Shown: positions 35,744-44,236 of the stretch, one piece after another
Position numbering within the stretch: the stretch's first letter is position 1
Layout: every line of letters starts with the position of its first letter
Origin: JAGOMX01 sp041738135
Lineage (GTDB): Bacteria > Pseudomonadota > Alphaproteobacteria > JAGOMX01
DNA: 55,005 nt
Assembly (NCBI GenBank): GCA_041738135.1
Contig: JBGSQK010000009.1
Location: 1-55,005 of the forward strand
Direction: 5' to 3'
Program-made: the position numbers and the translations under genes
Notes under the pieces: generated by a model
Told to the model about the DNA's origin: nothing
Seen by the model: the letters and a program-made list of their open reading frames with translations, nothing else
The model's database searches: none

Positions 35744-36622
35744 ATGAACTTTTATAAAATGATTAAATTAGCCGTTGTTGCTGCAACCCTTTCTGGGACA
35801 GTGGTTCAGGCTACGGATAGTGTGGGTATTGTTGCCAGCATTTCACCGAATAAGCAGAAGACGATCTCATTTGCTGTGGATACGAGAAGTGCCACACAGA
35901 ATCTTGTCACGCAATCAAATCAGCCTATGTCTAACCACTATTATTGGCTGGAACGCAAGGGTTGTGATAGCTATCATACGACGCTTGATCTATTAGAGAA
36001 AAAGGACGGTAGTAATTTTGGACCTCAGGATCATAATAGTCTTGAGCAATTTATGAAGAACTTCAGTGCTCATGCGCAGGCCCTCAATAATCCCAAGAAT
36101 AAAGTAAAGGGTAAGAAAGCCTATCACGCGAATGGTTATGAACTGAGGTTGTTTGTGCATTATGCGGATGGTACCCATCACCAATTTAATGCAGCTAATA
36201 TTAATTCGGTAATGAATTCAAACCAGCCCATTCTTTATGCTAACCTGGTGCTTAAATTGGGTACCCATGTGGGATTAAAAAAAGATTGGAAATTTGTTCA
36301 AAACAAACATATACCCAATGCTTATGCGCGTGCTGTCAAACATAACCTGGAAACGCATATAACCATTGCTAACATCTTTAAATACAGTAAGGCTCAGAAT
36401 CAAATTGTGAACAATGCCATGCAACGTAAAAATGGCAAATCCCCTTGGAATGAGGCGTTTAATAACAATAATCCTGCAGAAATGAGGATGCTAGTAGACA
36501 CTTTTAATCTGACGAATAATGCGACTGCCTTCAATAAGTTGCAGGGTATAAGCATAGATCGTCTACAGCTGACGGGTAAGCAAAACGGTAGCATAGTTGC
36601 CATTCGGACGGTGAAGTTTTAA
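35744..36622 (+). CDS. Exported hypothetical protein
   Basis: The 292-residue product has a signal peptide (about 1-23, ending VVQATD) and a basic, asparagine-rich body without a family I know. It ends before a strong terminator and is preceded by 160 bases of AT-rich sequence, so it is likely a single-gene unit. Two short lines of evidence for reality are its good frame and signal peptide. Confidence 0.7.
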   Translation: MNFYKMIKLAVVAATLSGTVVQATDSVGIVASISPNKQKTISFAVDTRSATQNLVTQSNQPMSNHYYWLERKGCDSYHTTLDLLEKKDGSNFGPQDHNSLEQFMKNFSAHAQALNNPKNKVKGKKAYHANGYELRLFVHYADGTHHQFNAANINSVMNSNQPILYANLVLKLGTHVGLKKDWKFVQNKHIPNAYARAVKHNLETHITIANIFKYSKAQNQIVNNAMQRKNGKSPWNEAFNNNNPAEMRMLVDTFNLTNNATAFNKLQGISIDRLQLTGKQNGSIVAIRTVKF

Positions 36623-36631
36623 TTTTAAAGA

Positions 36632-36655
36632 AGACCCCCGAAAGGGGGCTTTTTA
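36632..36655. terminator. Intrinsic terminator between converging genes
   Basis: A CCCCC/GGGGG stem with a GAAA tetraloop is followed by CTTTTT. It serves the exported-protein gene and overlaps the end of the converging pilus operon by a few bases. Confidence 0.85.
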
Positions 36656-37021
36656 GCTTTCAGTTTCCTTTTTATCCCCATTCAGATTGATGCTTTCGCG
36701 TACTTTTAGTTTAACTGGCTTTGGACCTTGTTCCGTAGTCCAGACTAGTTCCACGTCATCGGAAGTCACTGATAATACCTCCACATGTTCGGGACAGGAT
36801 TCAGGCGTGATCTTATGTTCATTGAGCCATATGGTCCAATGGCTCTCATCAAACATCATAATGGCTTTCAGCGTTAATTTATTGGAAGGCCAAGGTAGTA
36901 AAGCATGGGCAGGCTCCTGATTAAATTTCGTTTGTTCTTCTTGCGTTAAGAATAAAGAGAATGAAGGGGTTTGGGCATACAAGGGGGCTGACAGCAATAA
37001 CAGCGAAACATACTTAATCAC
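36653..37021 (-). CDS. Exported PilP/GspC-like pilus assembly protein
   Basis: The 122-residue protein has a signal peptide (MIKYVSLLLLSAPLYA) and a compact beta-rich domain that resembles the small periplasmic domain of PilP or GspC (VKLKVRESINLNG at the end). It is the last gene of the minus-strand operon and overlaps the previous one by four bases. Position rather than strong similarity supports the assignment: it takes the PilP place after M/N/O-like genes. Confidence 0.6.
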   Translation of the reverse strand: MIKYVSLLLLSAPLYAQTPSFSLFLTQEEQTKFNQEPAHALLPWPSNKLTLKAIMMFDESHWTIWLNEHKITPESCPEHVEVLSVTSDDVELVWTTEQGPKPVKLKVRESINLNGDKKETES

Positions 37022-37536
37022 AACTCATCCTTCTCATTTGTTTTAAGCCACTGGAACCGGAAGTGGCCGTTAATTATTGGTTTTGCTTCGCTGGTCTCCC
37101 GCCATAAGACTATTTCTAGGGGGTAAACCAGCCCGGGGAAATCGTCTAAAACATGCGAGATCATACGAAACAAGGGGGTGTCTGAATGGTGGGTAAACTT
37201 CAGCTCAACGGTGGATTCCTGAAACGCCTCGGTTACCTTGGTTTCTGGAGCTATCTGAAAATCAAGTCGTGCCAGGTGCAAGCTTTTGCTCAGTTGCTGA
37301 AAATCATTACTCACGGCTATTCGATTTGATGGTAGGGCTAGCCGGTGACTAACTTCGGACGAGGCTTCGGGTTGATGATTGGCACGCTTGATCAAAATTT
37401 GCTTTTGTTTTATTCCTCGGTCGAGTTTCTGAATACTTTCTTCTATAGCACCTCGTTCAAAATAGAGGGAACCATTCAAGCCAAGGGCCGCAGACAGTAA
37501 ACTAACCACTAATCCTGATTGTATAAATTGTCTCAT
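37018..37536 (-). CDS. PilO/GspM-like inner-membrane pilus assembly protein
   Basis: The 172-residue product has one N-terminal membrane helix (about 8-25), a coiled-coil stretch (FERGAIEESIQKLDRGIKQ), and a ferredoxin-like periplasmic domain. This is the layout of PilO and GspM, which link the platform to the secretin. It overlaps both neighbours by four bases, so translation is coupled. Confidence 0.65.
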   Translation of the reverse strand: MRQFIQSGLVVSLLSAALGLNGSLYFERGAIEESIQKLDRGIKQKQILIKRANHQPEASSEVSHRLALPSNRIAVSNDFQQLSKSLHLARLDFQIAPETKVTEAFQESTVELKFTHHSDTPLFRMISHVLDDFPGLVYPLEIVLWRETSEAKPIINGHFRFQWLKTNEKDEL

Positions 37537-38930
37537 GATAGCTTTTTCCTTGTGAGCTGAATAATAGCCTTTGAGCGATCACCCGCTAAGGTCAGATCCT
37601 GTCCCTTGGTTGTTCCGGAAAAGGTTTCAAGCTCACAGCTCCCATTGGGCATAGATTGGGTTTCCACCTGATACTCCAGTAGCATCTCTTGCAAGTTCAC
37701 TTTGAAATCCTCAATGGCATCCACATTTTGATCTGCGTCATCATCATGATTTACTATTTTGACTTCTAGCAAGATGCGTTCTTCTGTTGGTAGGTTTTCC
37801 CATTTGAGTGCTGATAGGGTAATGTTGCCGGTGAGTGCCTGGTTGATGATTTGAAATATGGAAATAGGTGAGGTTTCGTTCAAATGCTTTTTATAGGTTT
37901 CTGGCAGCAGAGTTTCGATGGGCATGCTGGCTTGAACCACGTTGGCTTGTGTTTGGAGATGCGAGGCTTCTGCTTGCTTGCTCTCTAAAACTTCTCGATC
38001 TTTGGAGTATTCATAAAACTGCCAGCCGCTGGTAGTAAATAGAAGTGATGCTGCAGCGAGGCCAACCTTGTTAAGAATTTTAAATTTCTTGGTCTTAATG
38101 AATGCGTTTACGGACTCTGGCATCATAAAACTGAAAGGGGTAATGAACAACCTTAAGGCTAGTTGATCGCCATTCTCCCCATCCAGTAGAGGTTGTAGTT
38201 GTAATGTAATTTCATTACTAGCTATGGATTCAAGCCCTTCAAAATTCTGTTTAGTAAGATGGCACTGGATCAAGCTCTCATGCATATGAAACTGGTTTTT
38301 TAGGTAAGTGAGTGTCGCCAAAATATCATCTACCAGTACTCCACCACATGTCATCCGTGTGAAAATGGGTTGCCCATCTAGAAAAGCTGTCTGCCTGTAT
38401 CCATTGATGCCATGATCACTGATTACCAGCATTAATTTGTCGTGATTCATAAGGTTAGGGGAGATGATCATTGGCTTTATATTCTGAATCTGACATTGCC
38501 GCGCTAGAAGCTCTTCAACCCAGTCGTTCATGGGCGGGCAGCTAACCTCAACTAGGCAATCCTTATGCACTTTGAATCCAGTCCATAAGCTGGATTTCTG
38601 GTTTTTCTCGCGCAGCTTAGAAAAACGCCAACTATCCCAAGAACCCATACTCGGCATGTGGATTTTGGCTACATCCATATCGGATGTATTCACATAAACG
38701 TTTATTCTTGTAGGAAGTGTGTCAGGTAAATCACTCGGACCCACCAATATATGGCAAACGCCTTTATGGTCAAAATAGGTGGAGCAGTTATCGCCTATCA
38801 CTAAAGTTGCATATGGGACCATTTTAAAGCACGGATTTTTTGTACCCCTCACCCCTTCGCTGCGCTTCGGACCTCTCCCACAAGGGGAGAGGTTAAGTAG
38901 GGGTTTGAAATATTCTCCATAAGTCTTCAT
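37533..38930 (-). CDS. GspL/PilMN-like assembly protein with an embedded palindromic repeat
   Basis: The product of about 465 residues has a cytoplasmic actin-like part, a single membrane helix (VGLAAASLLFTTSGWQFY near 285), a coiled coil, and a periplasmic domain, as in GspL or a PilM-PilN fusion. The ATG at 38930 is preferred over a TTG at 38945; an ATG at 38822 is also possible. Between these two ATGs lies a 61-base palindromic repeat (38844-38904) translated as LSPCGRGPKRSEGV, so the N-terminus is either extended by repeat-derived residues or starts after it. Confidence 0.7.
   Translation of the reverse strand: MKTYGEYFKPLLNLSPCGRGPKRSEGVRGTKNPCFKMVPYATLVIGDNCSTYFDHKGVCHILVGPSDLPDTLPTRINVYVNTSDMDVAKIHMPSMGSWDSWRFSKLREKNQKSSLWTGFKVHKDCLVEVSCPPMNDWVEELLARQCQIQNIKPMIISPNLMNHDKLMLVISDHGINGYRQTAFLDGQPIFTRMTCGGVLVDDILATLTYLKNQFHMHESLIQCHLTKQNFEGLESIASNEITLQLQPLLDGENGDQLALRLFITPFSFMMPESVNAFIKTKKFKILNKVGLAAASLLFTTSGWQFYEYSKDREVLESKQAEASHLQTQANVVQASMPIETLLPETYKKHLNETSPISIFQIINQALTGNITLSALKWENLPTEERILLEVKIVNHDDDADQNVDAIEDFKVNLQEMLLEYQVETQSMPNGSCELETFSGTTKGQDLTLAGDRSKAIIQLTRKKLS
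38844..38904. repeat. REP-like palindromic repeat inside a coding frame
   Basis: The 61-base imperfect palindrome reads ACCCCTCACCCC at one end and GGGGAGAGG at the other. It keeps the reading frame of the GspL/PilN-like gene and encodes LSPCGRGPKRSEGV, a peptide typical of translated REP-like elements in several bacterial genomes. Confidence 0.8.
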
Positions 38931-38934
38931 TCCT

Positions 38935-40149
38935 CTAGCCCTCAATTACCAATAACTGATCGTACATGGGATAGAAGATCCCCAACACGATCCATATGAA
39001 CAACAAACCGATTACGCCCAATAAAATTGGCTGTAGATATGTGATAAATTTTTCCATCTGTCGTTTTAAATCACGCAATTGGTATGTTTCCAGTACGGCC
39101 AGCAGGGCAATCAATTGACCTGTCACTTCTCCCACTTGCAGCATACGAATAGTGGAGGCATCAAAAATTCCCACATCACCCATGGCTTTGGAAAGGGGTG
39201 TACCATCTCGTACAAGCTTCGCACATGTGTTCAACCTCTCTTGCAGCCAAGAATTCTTCACTGCCTTTTTGCTATATTCCAATGATTCGAGCAAATCCAC
39301 GTGGGATGACAGACATACATGAAAAAAGTGTAAGTACATGGCCAAATCTAATTTTTGCAGCAGTCCACCAATCAGAGGAATCTTTAAAATATATAGGTCC
39401 TGCCAATTTCGATGCTGAGACGAAAGCAGCCGCAAGCCCAACAGGAAGAGAAGTGCGCTAGCCGTGAGAATTATGAATCGAGGAGCCCATTCCATAAGGC
39501 TCTGATTAATGGATAACAATAGTCTCGAAGAGTAGGGCACCTCCGTGCCGCTGATCTTAATAAGTTCATGCATCTGGGGCACCACAATGGATGACATCAT
39601 CCAGATAACCACACAAATGAGAGCAAAAACCAGCGCGGGGTATTGAAAGCTTTTGGTAAGCTGACGTTTATTCTGGTCTTGCCAAGAAAGGTGTTCATAC
39701 AGTTTTTTGAATCCATCCGCCAGTTGTCCTGATTGCTCAGACAGATAGATGATTTGACAAAACAGCTCAGGAAAAATATGTGGGTACGTGGCCATGGTTT
39801 CCGATAACATTTTTCCACCCTTAATATGGGCGATCATGTCATCCATAACGGGTTTGAGCTTTTCTGAGGCGCCTTTCGCATCTTTCAATGCATCTAATAA
39901 AGGGACACCAGCTTGATCCATATACTGCATGTGGAGGCAAAAATCCAACAGCTCTTGAGTTGTGATCTGCGAGCGCCATTTCAGGACTAAATTGAATTTC
40001 GCGCGGCTGGAAATCAGAAAATAGTTTTGCTCCTGCAGTTTATGATACAAAGCTGTTTTATCAATTGCTATGGTTGAGCCGCTGATGATCTTACCATTCA
40101 CATCTGCTGCCCGGAAACTATAGAGCTTGTTTTTAACCCCGACGGTCAT
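38935..40149 (-). CDS. Inner-membrane platform protein, GspF/PilC family
   Basis: The 404-residue protein has the tandem T2SSF domains (about 70-190 and 270-395) and three membrane helices (FALICVVIWMMSSIVV, LTASALLFLLGLRLL, LGVIGLLFIWIVLGIFYPMYDQL). It anchors the assembly ATPase and pilin polymerisation in the inner membrane. ATG at 40149 with AGGA upstream is chosen over a TTG two codons earlier. It overlaps the ATPase gene by 17 bases. Confidence 0.92.
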   Translation of the reverse strand: MTVGVKNKLYSFRAADVNGKIISGSTIAIDKTALYHKLQEQNYFLISSRAKFNLVLKWRSQITTQELLDFCLHMQYMDQAGVPLLDALKDAKGASEKLKPVMDDMIAHIKGGKMLSETMATYPHIFPELFCQIIYLSEQSGQLADGFKKLYEHLSWQDQNKRQLTKSFQYPALVFALICVVIWMMSSIVVPQMHELIKISGTEVPYSSRLLLSINQSLMEWAPRFIILTASALLFLLGLRLLSSQHRNWQDLYILKIPLIGGLLQKLDLAMYLHFFHVCLSSHVDLLESLEYSKKAVKNSWLQERLNTCAKLVRDGTPLSKAMGDVGIFDASTIRMLQVGEVTGQLIALLAVLETYQLRDLKRQMEKFITYLQPILLGVIGLLFIWIVLGIFYPMYDQLLVIEG

Positions 40150-41776
40150 AATCAAATCCTAAATGAAAATCTGCTTCTTCTTGGGTAGTTAGACCTCGCA
40201 CCACCAAATCTTTAGCAACGTCGCGCATGGATTTAAATCCATGCTCATAAGCGCATTGTCTCATTTCGGTTGTGGATACATCTTGTGCAACTAGGTTCTT
40301 TAGCTTGTTATCAAAGACTAAAATCTCACCCACTGCTTGCCTGCCCTTATATCCTGTATGATGACAAATTTCACACCCATCGCCTTTGCAGGCCTCACAT
40401 AATAGCCTGAGGAGTCGCTGAGAAACGGCAGCTACCAGGTAATCTGCCACAATACTTGGCTTAAGACCTAAATCGCGTAATCTGGAAAGCACACTTATGC
40501 TGTCATTGGTATGCAAGGTGGTAAAAACCAAATGCCCGGTCATGGCCGCTCGTAAAGCCATTTGAGCTGTATCTTCATCTCTGACTTCTCCAATAAAAAT
40601 GATATCGGGATCTTGCCTTAGCAAACTGCGCACCCCATCCGCAAAGGTGGTTTGTGTCATTTCCTTTATCTCCGATTGCCGGATCAAAGGCAGGCGGTAT
40701 TCCACAGGTTGTTCCAAAGTCATAATATTGCGGGCGGAGCTGTTGAGGTATTGGAGGATTGAATAGAGAGTTGTTGTCTTACCAGACCCCGTGGGTCCTG
40801 TTATGATGAATAGTCCTTGAGGCTGTTTGATCTGTGAAACGAGCGTTGCCACTTGCTCATCAGTGAATCCGAGCTCGCCTAAAGATTTAATGGAGTGTTG
40901 CTTATCTAAAACCCGTAAAACAATGCTTTCCCCATGTACGGTAGGATGAGATGATACGCGAAAATCTACTTCCCGCATTCCATACATCAAACTCATTCTG
41001 CCTGTTTGTGGCCTTCTAGACTCAGCAAGATTAAGCGTAGAAAGCACCTTAAGGCGAACGCAGATTGCTGACCAATAGGACTTATGTAGCACGCAGTGTT
41101 GTTGTAGCACTCCGTTCAGTCTGTATCTGACGCGCACATAACTTTCTTCCGGCTGGAAATGAATATCTGAGGCTTCCAGTTTTATGCCGTGAAGTAAAAA
41201 ACTCTCCACAAGCCTCACCACGGGGCTTATCCAAGATGATTCTGATTCAAGACTTGCGTCATTGCCTTCGATTTCTTTTAGCAAAGCTTCAATGGAAAGC
41301 GTGTAACCATAATATCGATCAATCGCGCTATGTAAGTGTGAGCTACTCGTTATAACAGGCTTAATTTCCATGCCAGGAAAATATTTCCGGGCTTGATCTA
41401 GACCTTTAACATCATAGCTATCGACCATCGCCAAGATGAGTTTATTTTCTTCCATAATGACTGGAATCATCTGACGTTGTTCTGCCAGATGTCTTGGCAA
41501 GCGTTGTACAAGTTCATGATCAAGGGACGCCGATCTCAGGTCAATGGAAGCCGTACCGTTTTGCTCAGATATTATTTGCCCCAAAGCTTGTTCACTGATA
41601 AAGCCCAAAGAAACAATGGTTTGTGTAAAATTTTTACCGGAACTTTCCATTTCTCTATAAATTATTGCCACTTGGTCGTTTGAAATTAAACCAAGACTTG
41701 ATAGAATCAGAACAAGATCATTGGAATGCGGTTCAAATTTTTTTGATGGATTAGCAATAACTCTTAAACTTTTCAT
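40133..41776 (-). CDS. Pilus/type II secretion assembly ATPase, GspE/PilB family
   Basis: The 547-residue hexameric ATPase powers pilus or pseudopilus assembly. It has an N-terminal MshEN/T2SSE_N region, Walker A GPTGSGKTT, the Walker B region FIGEVRDEDTAQMALRAAMTGH with the His box TTLHTNDS, and the zinc-binding CEACKGDGCEICH. The motifs indicate an assembly (PilB/GspE) rather than retraction (PilT) motor. It leads the five-gene minus-strand operon that also encodes the platform and L/M/P-like parts. Confidence 0.94.
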   Translation of the reverse strand: MKSLRVIANPSKKFEPHSNDLVLILSSLGLISNDQVAIIYREMESSGKNFTQTIVSLGFISEQALGQIISEQNGTASIDLRSASLDHELVQRLPRHLAEQRQMIPVIMEENKLILAMVDSYDVKGLDQARKYFPGMEIKPVITSSSHLHSAIDRYYGYTLSIEALLKEIEGNDASLESESSWISPVVRLVESFLLHGIKLEASDIHFQPEESYVRVRYRLNGVLQQHCVLHKSYWSAICVRLKVLSTLNLAESRRPQTGRMSLMYGMREVDFRVSSHPTVHGESIVLRVLDKQHSIKSLGELGFTDEQVATLVSQIKQPQGLFIITGPTGSGKTTTLYSILQYLNSSARNIMTLEQPVEYRLPLIRQSEIKEMTQTTFADGVRSLLRQDPDIIFIGEVRDEDTAQMALRAAMTGHLVFTTLHTNDSISVLSRLRDLGLKPSIVADYLVAAVSQRLLRLLCEACKGDGCEICHHTGYKGRQAVGEILVFDNKLKNLVAQDVSTTEMRQCAYEHGFKSMRDVAKDLVVRGLTTQEEADFHLGFDYDRRG

Positions 41777-41881
41777 AAGCTTTTTCTGATTTAATTATCT
41801 TTGAGAAAGAGGTACCAATTTTTAGGGTACCTTTGCAATAACTGAAATGTGTTTGTATAAAAAAATAGGGAGAGGGCAAAA

Positions 41882-42262
41882 ATGTCCAAGATTTTACTGG
41901 TAGAAGATAACGAGATGAACCGCGATATGCTATCGCGTCGTCTTATTCGTCGAGGTTATGAAGTTATAATGGCAATGGATGGCGAGGAAGCCGTGCGCAT
42001 GGCTAGTGAAACTCAGCCTGACCTCATATTAATGGACATGAGCCTTCCCATCATTGATGGCTGGGAAGCAACCCGTCGTATAAAAGCTAATCCTGCTACA
42101 ACAAAAATTCCCGTGATAGCTTTAACAGCGCATGCCCTCTCAGGGGATCGCGAAAAAGCTTTGGAAGCTGGTTGTGAAGACTATGACACCAAGCCCATCG
42201 AATTGGATCGGTTGCTTGAAAAAATGGATATTTTTTTAGTTAACGACAATCAATCAAATTAA
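41882..42262 (+). CDS. divK: DivK-like single-domain response regulator
   Basis: The 126-residue receiver domain has all phosphorylation residues: acidic E8-D9, phospho-acceptor D52 (LILMDMSLP), T82 and K104 (DTKPIE). Its length and close similarity to Caulobacter DivK (with MSKILLVEDNEMNRDMLSRRL) support this name. DivK controls DivJ/PleC-CckA signalling in the cell cycle. It precedes a PleD-like gene by 20 bases, the divK-pleD arrangement known in Caulobacter. Confidence 0.85.
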   Translation: MSKILLVEDNEMNRDMLSRRLIRRGYEVIMAMDGEEAVRMASETQPDLILMDMSLPIIDGWEATRRIKANPATTKIPVIALTAHALSGDREKALEAGCEDYDTKPIELDRLLEKMDIFLVNDNQSN

Positions 42263-42282
42263 CGAAAGGGAACGATTTACAC

Positions 42283-44163
42283 ATGGCTGGTACCAGGGTA
42301 GCTTATGAAATGAATGAAAAAAATAACGAACAAGCCATTCTCAAGACGGAAAATATATTTGAGAAGATTGATGATTCCTTATCTCTCATCAAACCGTTAG
42401 CACAATCAGCTAAAGCAATGTGTAGCTCATTTCCTCAGTTTGAAGATGATGTGGATTGCATTTTATCGGCTTGCGATCTGTTTTCTGAACTCGTTATTAA
42501 AGTGCGTACTTCGCTTATGGAAAAAATCAATGCAGGGGGATTGCAAGACGAGGAGCTTAAAGAGGCCCGTCATGATTTGCGAGCAAAAGTTGGCGCTATC
42601 TTGGGCTATAGCGAGTTGATCCAAGAAGAGCTCATGGACGAAGATTTAGAGCACAGAGATACTTACGCTAAGATCCTAAGCAATATAGGTGAACACGCGA
42701 AGAACTTAATTCCAGTGATCGATGGTTTGCGATTGGATGACGTGGTTCAAACAGAAAGCTATACTACTAACGAAAATGCTCAAGATAATTTTACATTAGC
42801 TGAATCTAACTTAACCTATGGCCAGCAGTTTGCCCATTGTACGGTTCTTATTATAGACGATTCGGCGTACAACAGAGAAATCTTAAGCCGTCGCCTCTCT
42901 CGTTATGGCGTCAATGTTATGACGGCTGAAAATGGAGCTAAAGGTCTAGAGACAGTTAGTCATAACCCAGTGGATCTAATCTTACTAGACATTATGATGC
43001 CGGTCATGAATGGCTATGAGGTTTTAACTAATCTTAAAGGCGAGACGGCAACAAAAAATATTCCTGTGCTGATGATATCTGCCTTGAGCGAAGTGGATAG
43101 CATTGTTCGTTGCATTGAGGTGGGTGCAGAAGACTATTTGCCGACACCCTTTAACCCGGTTGTATTGCATGCAAGAATTAAAGCGTGTCTAGAAAAGAAA
43201 ATATTACGTGATCGTGAACAGGAAAACATCGAAAAGCTCGACCTGGCCCGGCAAAAGCTAGAAACAGCTATCGAGAGTATCGAAGATGGTTTTGCCGTGT
43301 TCGATAAGGATCAGCGATTAAGCTTGTGCAATAAGCCTTTCCAAAGGCTATACCCCGGTGTTGAAAAATTAGGGTTTCATGGGTTTACTTATGAGGATTT
43401 GCTTCGCGAGAACATAAACCTACATGTGTATTTCGAAGAGCGTCGACGCATAGAGCAAACAAATGTCGGCGTAGATGAAGAGGAAAACTGGATTCGTCTA
43501 CAAAATGCCCATCAAAAAGCAGCTGAGCCATATCTTATTCGTTTGCATGATGGCCGGTGGATCGAGGTGGTCAATAGCTTCACTCCTGATGGCGGGCAAG
43601 TATCAGTTCACAAGGATGTGACCAACAGAAAAGAAGATGAGGATCGTTTGACTTATCAGGCATCTCATGACTCTTTGACGGGTCTTGCTAATCGTGCTGA
43701 TTTTGAAAGTTGTCTTGCAAGCTCCTTTGCTAGCGCTAAACGTACAAATGAGAAGTTTGCTGTTATGTTCTTGGATCTGGATGGATTCAAAAGTATCAAC
43801 GATACCTTAGGACACGAAGTGGGCGACCAGGTCTTGATATACGTGAGCGAGGCTTTAAAAAAATGCATCCGTACTCAGGATAGGGTTGCGCGCTTAGGCG
43901 GTGATGAATTTGCTATCATACTGAATGCCCCAGGCACTGGGGAAGACATGACCAAGATTGCTGATCGTGTTCTCGAATCAGTGGGTGATCACTATCTTTA
44001 TGAAGGGCAGCTGGTTCCTTATGGCGTGAGTATCGGGATTGCCTTCTATCCAGAAGATGGTGCGACACCTGAAACGCTCTTAGCCAGCAGTGATACGGCT
44101 ATGTATGCCGCCAAAAAATCCGGTAAGGGGCACTACAGGTTTTATTCCGAAATAGGGAAGTAA
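42283..44163 (+). CDS. DHp-REC-PAS-GGDEF diguanylate cyclase (PleD-like)
   Basis: The 626-residue protein has a histidine-kinase-like dimerisation helix with ARHDLR (H97) and GAILGYSEL (about 94-112), but no ATPase domain. A receiver domain follows (about 187-305, D236), then a PAS-like region (about 325-445) and a GGDEF domain with intact GGDEF (539-543) and inhibitory RxxD site (R530-D533). It should make c-di-GMP under product inhibition. The receiver lacks the conserved lysine: the motif reads LPTPF (T288) instead of LPKPF, so phospho-signalling may differ. Caulobacter PleD has two receivers; here the first is replaced by a DHp-like helix pair. Confidence 0.9.
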   Translation: MAGTRVAYEMNEKNNEQAILKTENIFEKIDDSLSLIKPLAQSAKAMCSSFPQFEDDVDCILSACDLFSELVIKVRTSLMEKINAGGLQDEELKEARHDLRAKVGAILGYSELIQEELMDEDLEHRDTYAKILSNIGEHAKNLIPVIDGLRLDDVVQTESYTTNENAQDNFTLAESNLTYGQQFAHCTVLIIDDSAYNREILSRRLSRYGVNVMTAENGAKGLETVSHNPVDLILLDIMMPVMNGYEVLTNLKGETATKNIPVLMISALSEVDSIVRCIEVGAEDYLPTPFNPVVLHARIKACLEKKILRDREQENIEKLDLARQKLETAIESIEDGFAVFDKDQRLSLCNKPFQRLYPGVEKLGFHGFTYEDLLRENINLHVYFEERRRIEQTNVGVDEEENWIRLQNAHQKAAEPYLIRLHDGRWIEVVNSFTPDGGQVSVHKDVTNRKEDEDRLTYQASHDSLTGLANRADFESCLASSFASAKRTNEKFAVMFLDLDGFKSINDTLGHEVGDQVLIYVSEALKKCIRTQDRVARLGGDEFAIILNAPGTGEDMTKIADRVLESVGDHYLYEGQLVPYGVSIGIAFYPEDGATPETLLASSDTAMYAAKKSGKGHYRFYSEIGK

Positions 44164-44236
44164 CAATAAATATAAGTATTCCTATTCTGATAAGTAGCTG
44201 ATATCATTATAGAGAAATATAGGTTAGTTAAAAATA

